From positions 1 through 7,081 of the forward strand of contig CALDSM010000163.1 of assembly GCA_937923585.1 (NCBI GenBank): 7,081 nt of DNA, in the 5' to 3' direction. Below the pieces are notes generated by a model. That model worked only from the letters and a program-made list of their open reading frames with translations, had not been told where the DNA came from and did not search any database. The position numbers and the translations under genes were made by a program. The stretch is from an uncultured bacterium (lineage in GTDB: Bacteria; Hydrogenedentota; Hydrogenedentia; Hydrogenedentales; CAITNO01). Of the stretch, positions 6,697 to 7,081 are shown one piece after another (the stretch's first letter is position 1; each line of letters opens with the position of its first letter).

Positions 6697-7081
6697 CGGT
6701 TCAGGAATACGGCCAGAGCCAGATGTTTCTCTCGCGGGAGCAGTTCCGCATTTGCCGGCTGCAGGTCTATAACTGGGGGACTTTCGACAAGCTGCACACT
6801 ATCCCCATCGCGGAGGACGGATTTCTCTTTGTGGGCCGTTCCGGTTCGGGAAAGACCACGCTGTTGGATGCGTTTTCGACGCTGCTTACCCCCCCCAAAT
6901 GGGTCAACTTCAACGCCGCCGCCCAAGAGGCGGATCACCGCGGCCGGGACCGCAACTTGGCCACCTACATTCGCGGGGCCTGGGCGGAGCAGAAAGATGG
7001 CGGCTCTGGGGAGGTGGCCACACAGTACCTGCGCGCCGGCACCACCTGGTCCGCGCTCGCGCTGACGTACCGCAGCACAAA
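6693..7081 (+). CDS. jetC: Wadjet defence protein JetC (MukB-like SMC ATPase), N-terminal part only
   Basis: JetC is the SMC-type motor of Wadjet. ATP binding at dimerised heads drives loop extrusion, in complex with JetA and JetB. Only the first 129 residues are in the window; full JetC proteins exceed 1,000 residues, with long coiled coils and a C-terminal Walker B. Visible here are the head-domain start (FRICRLQVYNWGTFDKLHTI), the Walker A motif GRSGSGKTT at residues 48-56 (Lys54, Thr55), LLDAFSTLL, and the family block FNAAAQEADHRGRDRNLATY followed by IRGAW. The start ATG 6693 overlaps the jetB stop in an ATGA junction, and GGAGGAGGAA-like purines precede it (6678-6688), so translation is probably coupled to jetB. 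The frame is intact to the right edge. JetD (DUF3322/DUF2220, toprim nuclease) is expected downstream but cannot be seen. Confidence 0.93.
   Translation, partial: MTVQEYGQSQMFLSREQFRICRLQVYNWGTFDKLHTIPIAEDGFLFVGRSGSGKTTLLDAFSTLLTPPKWVNFNAAAQEADHRGRDRNLATYIRGAWAEQKDGGSGEVATQYLRAGTTWSALALTYRST

Overview
This 7.1-kb, high-GC bacterial window holds five protein-coding genes and no RNA genes, CRISPR array or insertion sequence that I can see. A large secreted diheme protein related to the hydrazine synthase alpha subunit, carrying a discoidin domain, suggests a Gram-negative environmental bacterium of the Planctomycetota/Verrucomicrobiota/Lentisphaerota or Hydrogenedentota sort. That placement rests on protein family flavour only and is tentative.

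Left part (1-1448): a membrane-anchored alpha/beta hydrolase on the minus strand runs off the left edge, so its C-terminus is missing. It is divergent from the next gene across a short region with a 13-bp tandem repeat, a 7-bp inverted repeat and a perfect TATAAT box.

Middle (1449-4286): one 945-residue secreted protein. It has a signal peptide, an F5/8 type C (discoidin) domain, a TolB/WD40-like beta-propeller with HzsA-type sequence, and two CxxCH heme c sites near the C-terminus. Its substrate is unknown. A 274-base non-coding stretch follows (4287-4560). It holds small hairpins but no convincing terminator, then an extended -10 box and a leader stem-loop belonging to the next operon.

Right part (4561-7081): the start of a Wadjet (Jet/Mks/Ept) plasmid-defence operon, in the order jetA (MukF-like kleisin, DUF3375), jetB (MukE-like, DUF4194) and jetC (MukB-like SMC ATPase, cut by the right edge after its Walker A motif). 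The genes overlap (14 nt, then ATGA), so they are probably translationally coupled. Together they should form a condensin-like loop-extruding complex that, with the JetD nuclease expected beyond the window, cleaves small circular DNA. As sequenced, jetB has a one-base frameshift near base 6084. The family-conserved N-terminus and the body of the protein lie in different frames, and adding one G to the GGG run restores a normal 228-residue JetB. Either the operon is inactive in this genome or there is a base error here. This is the most consequential anomaly in the window.
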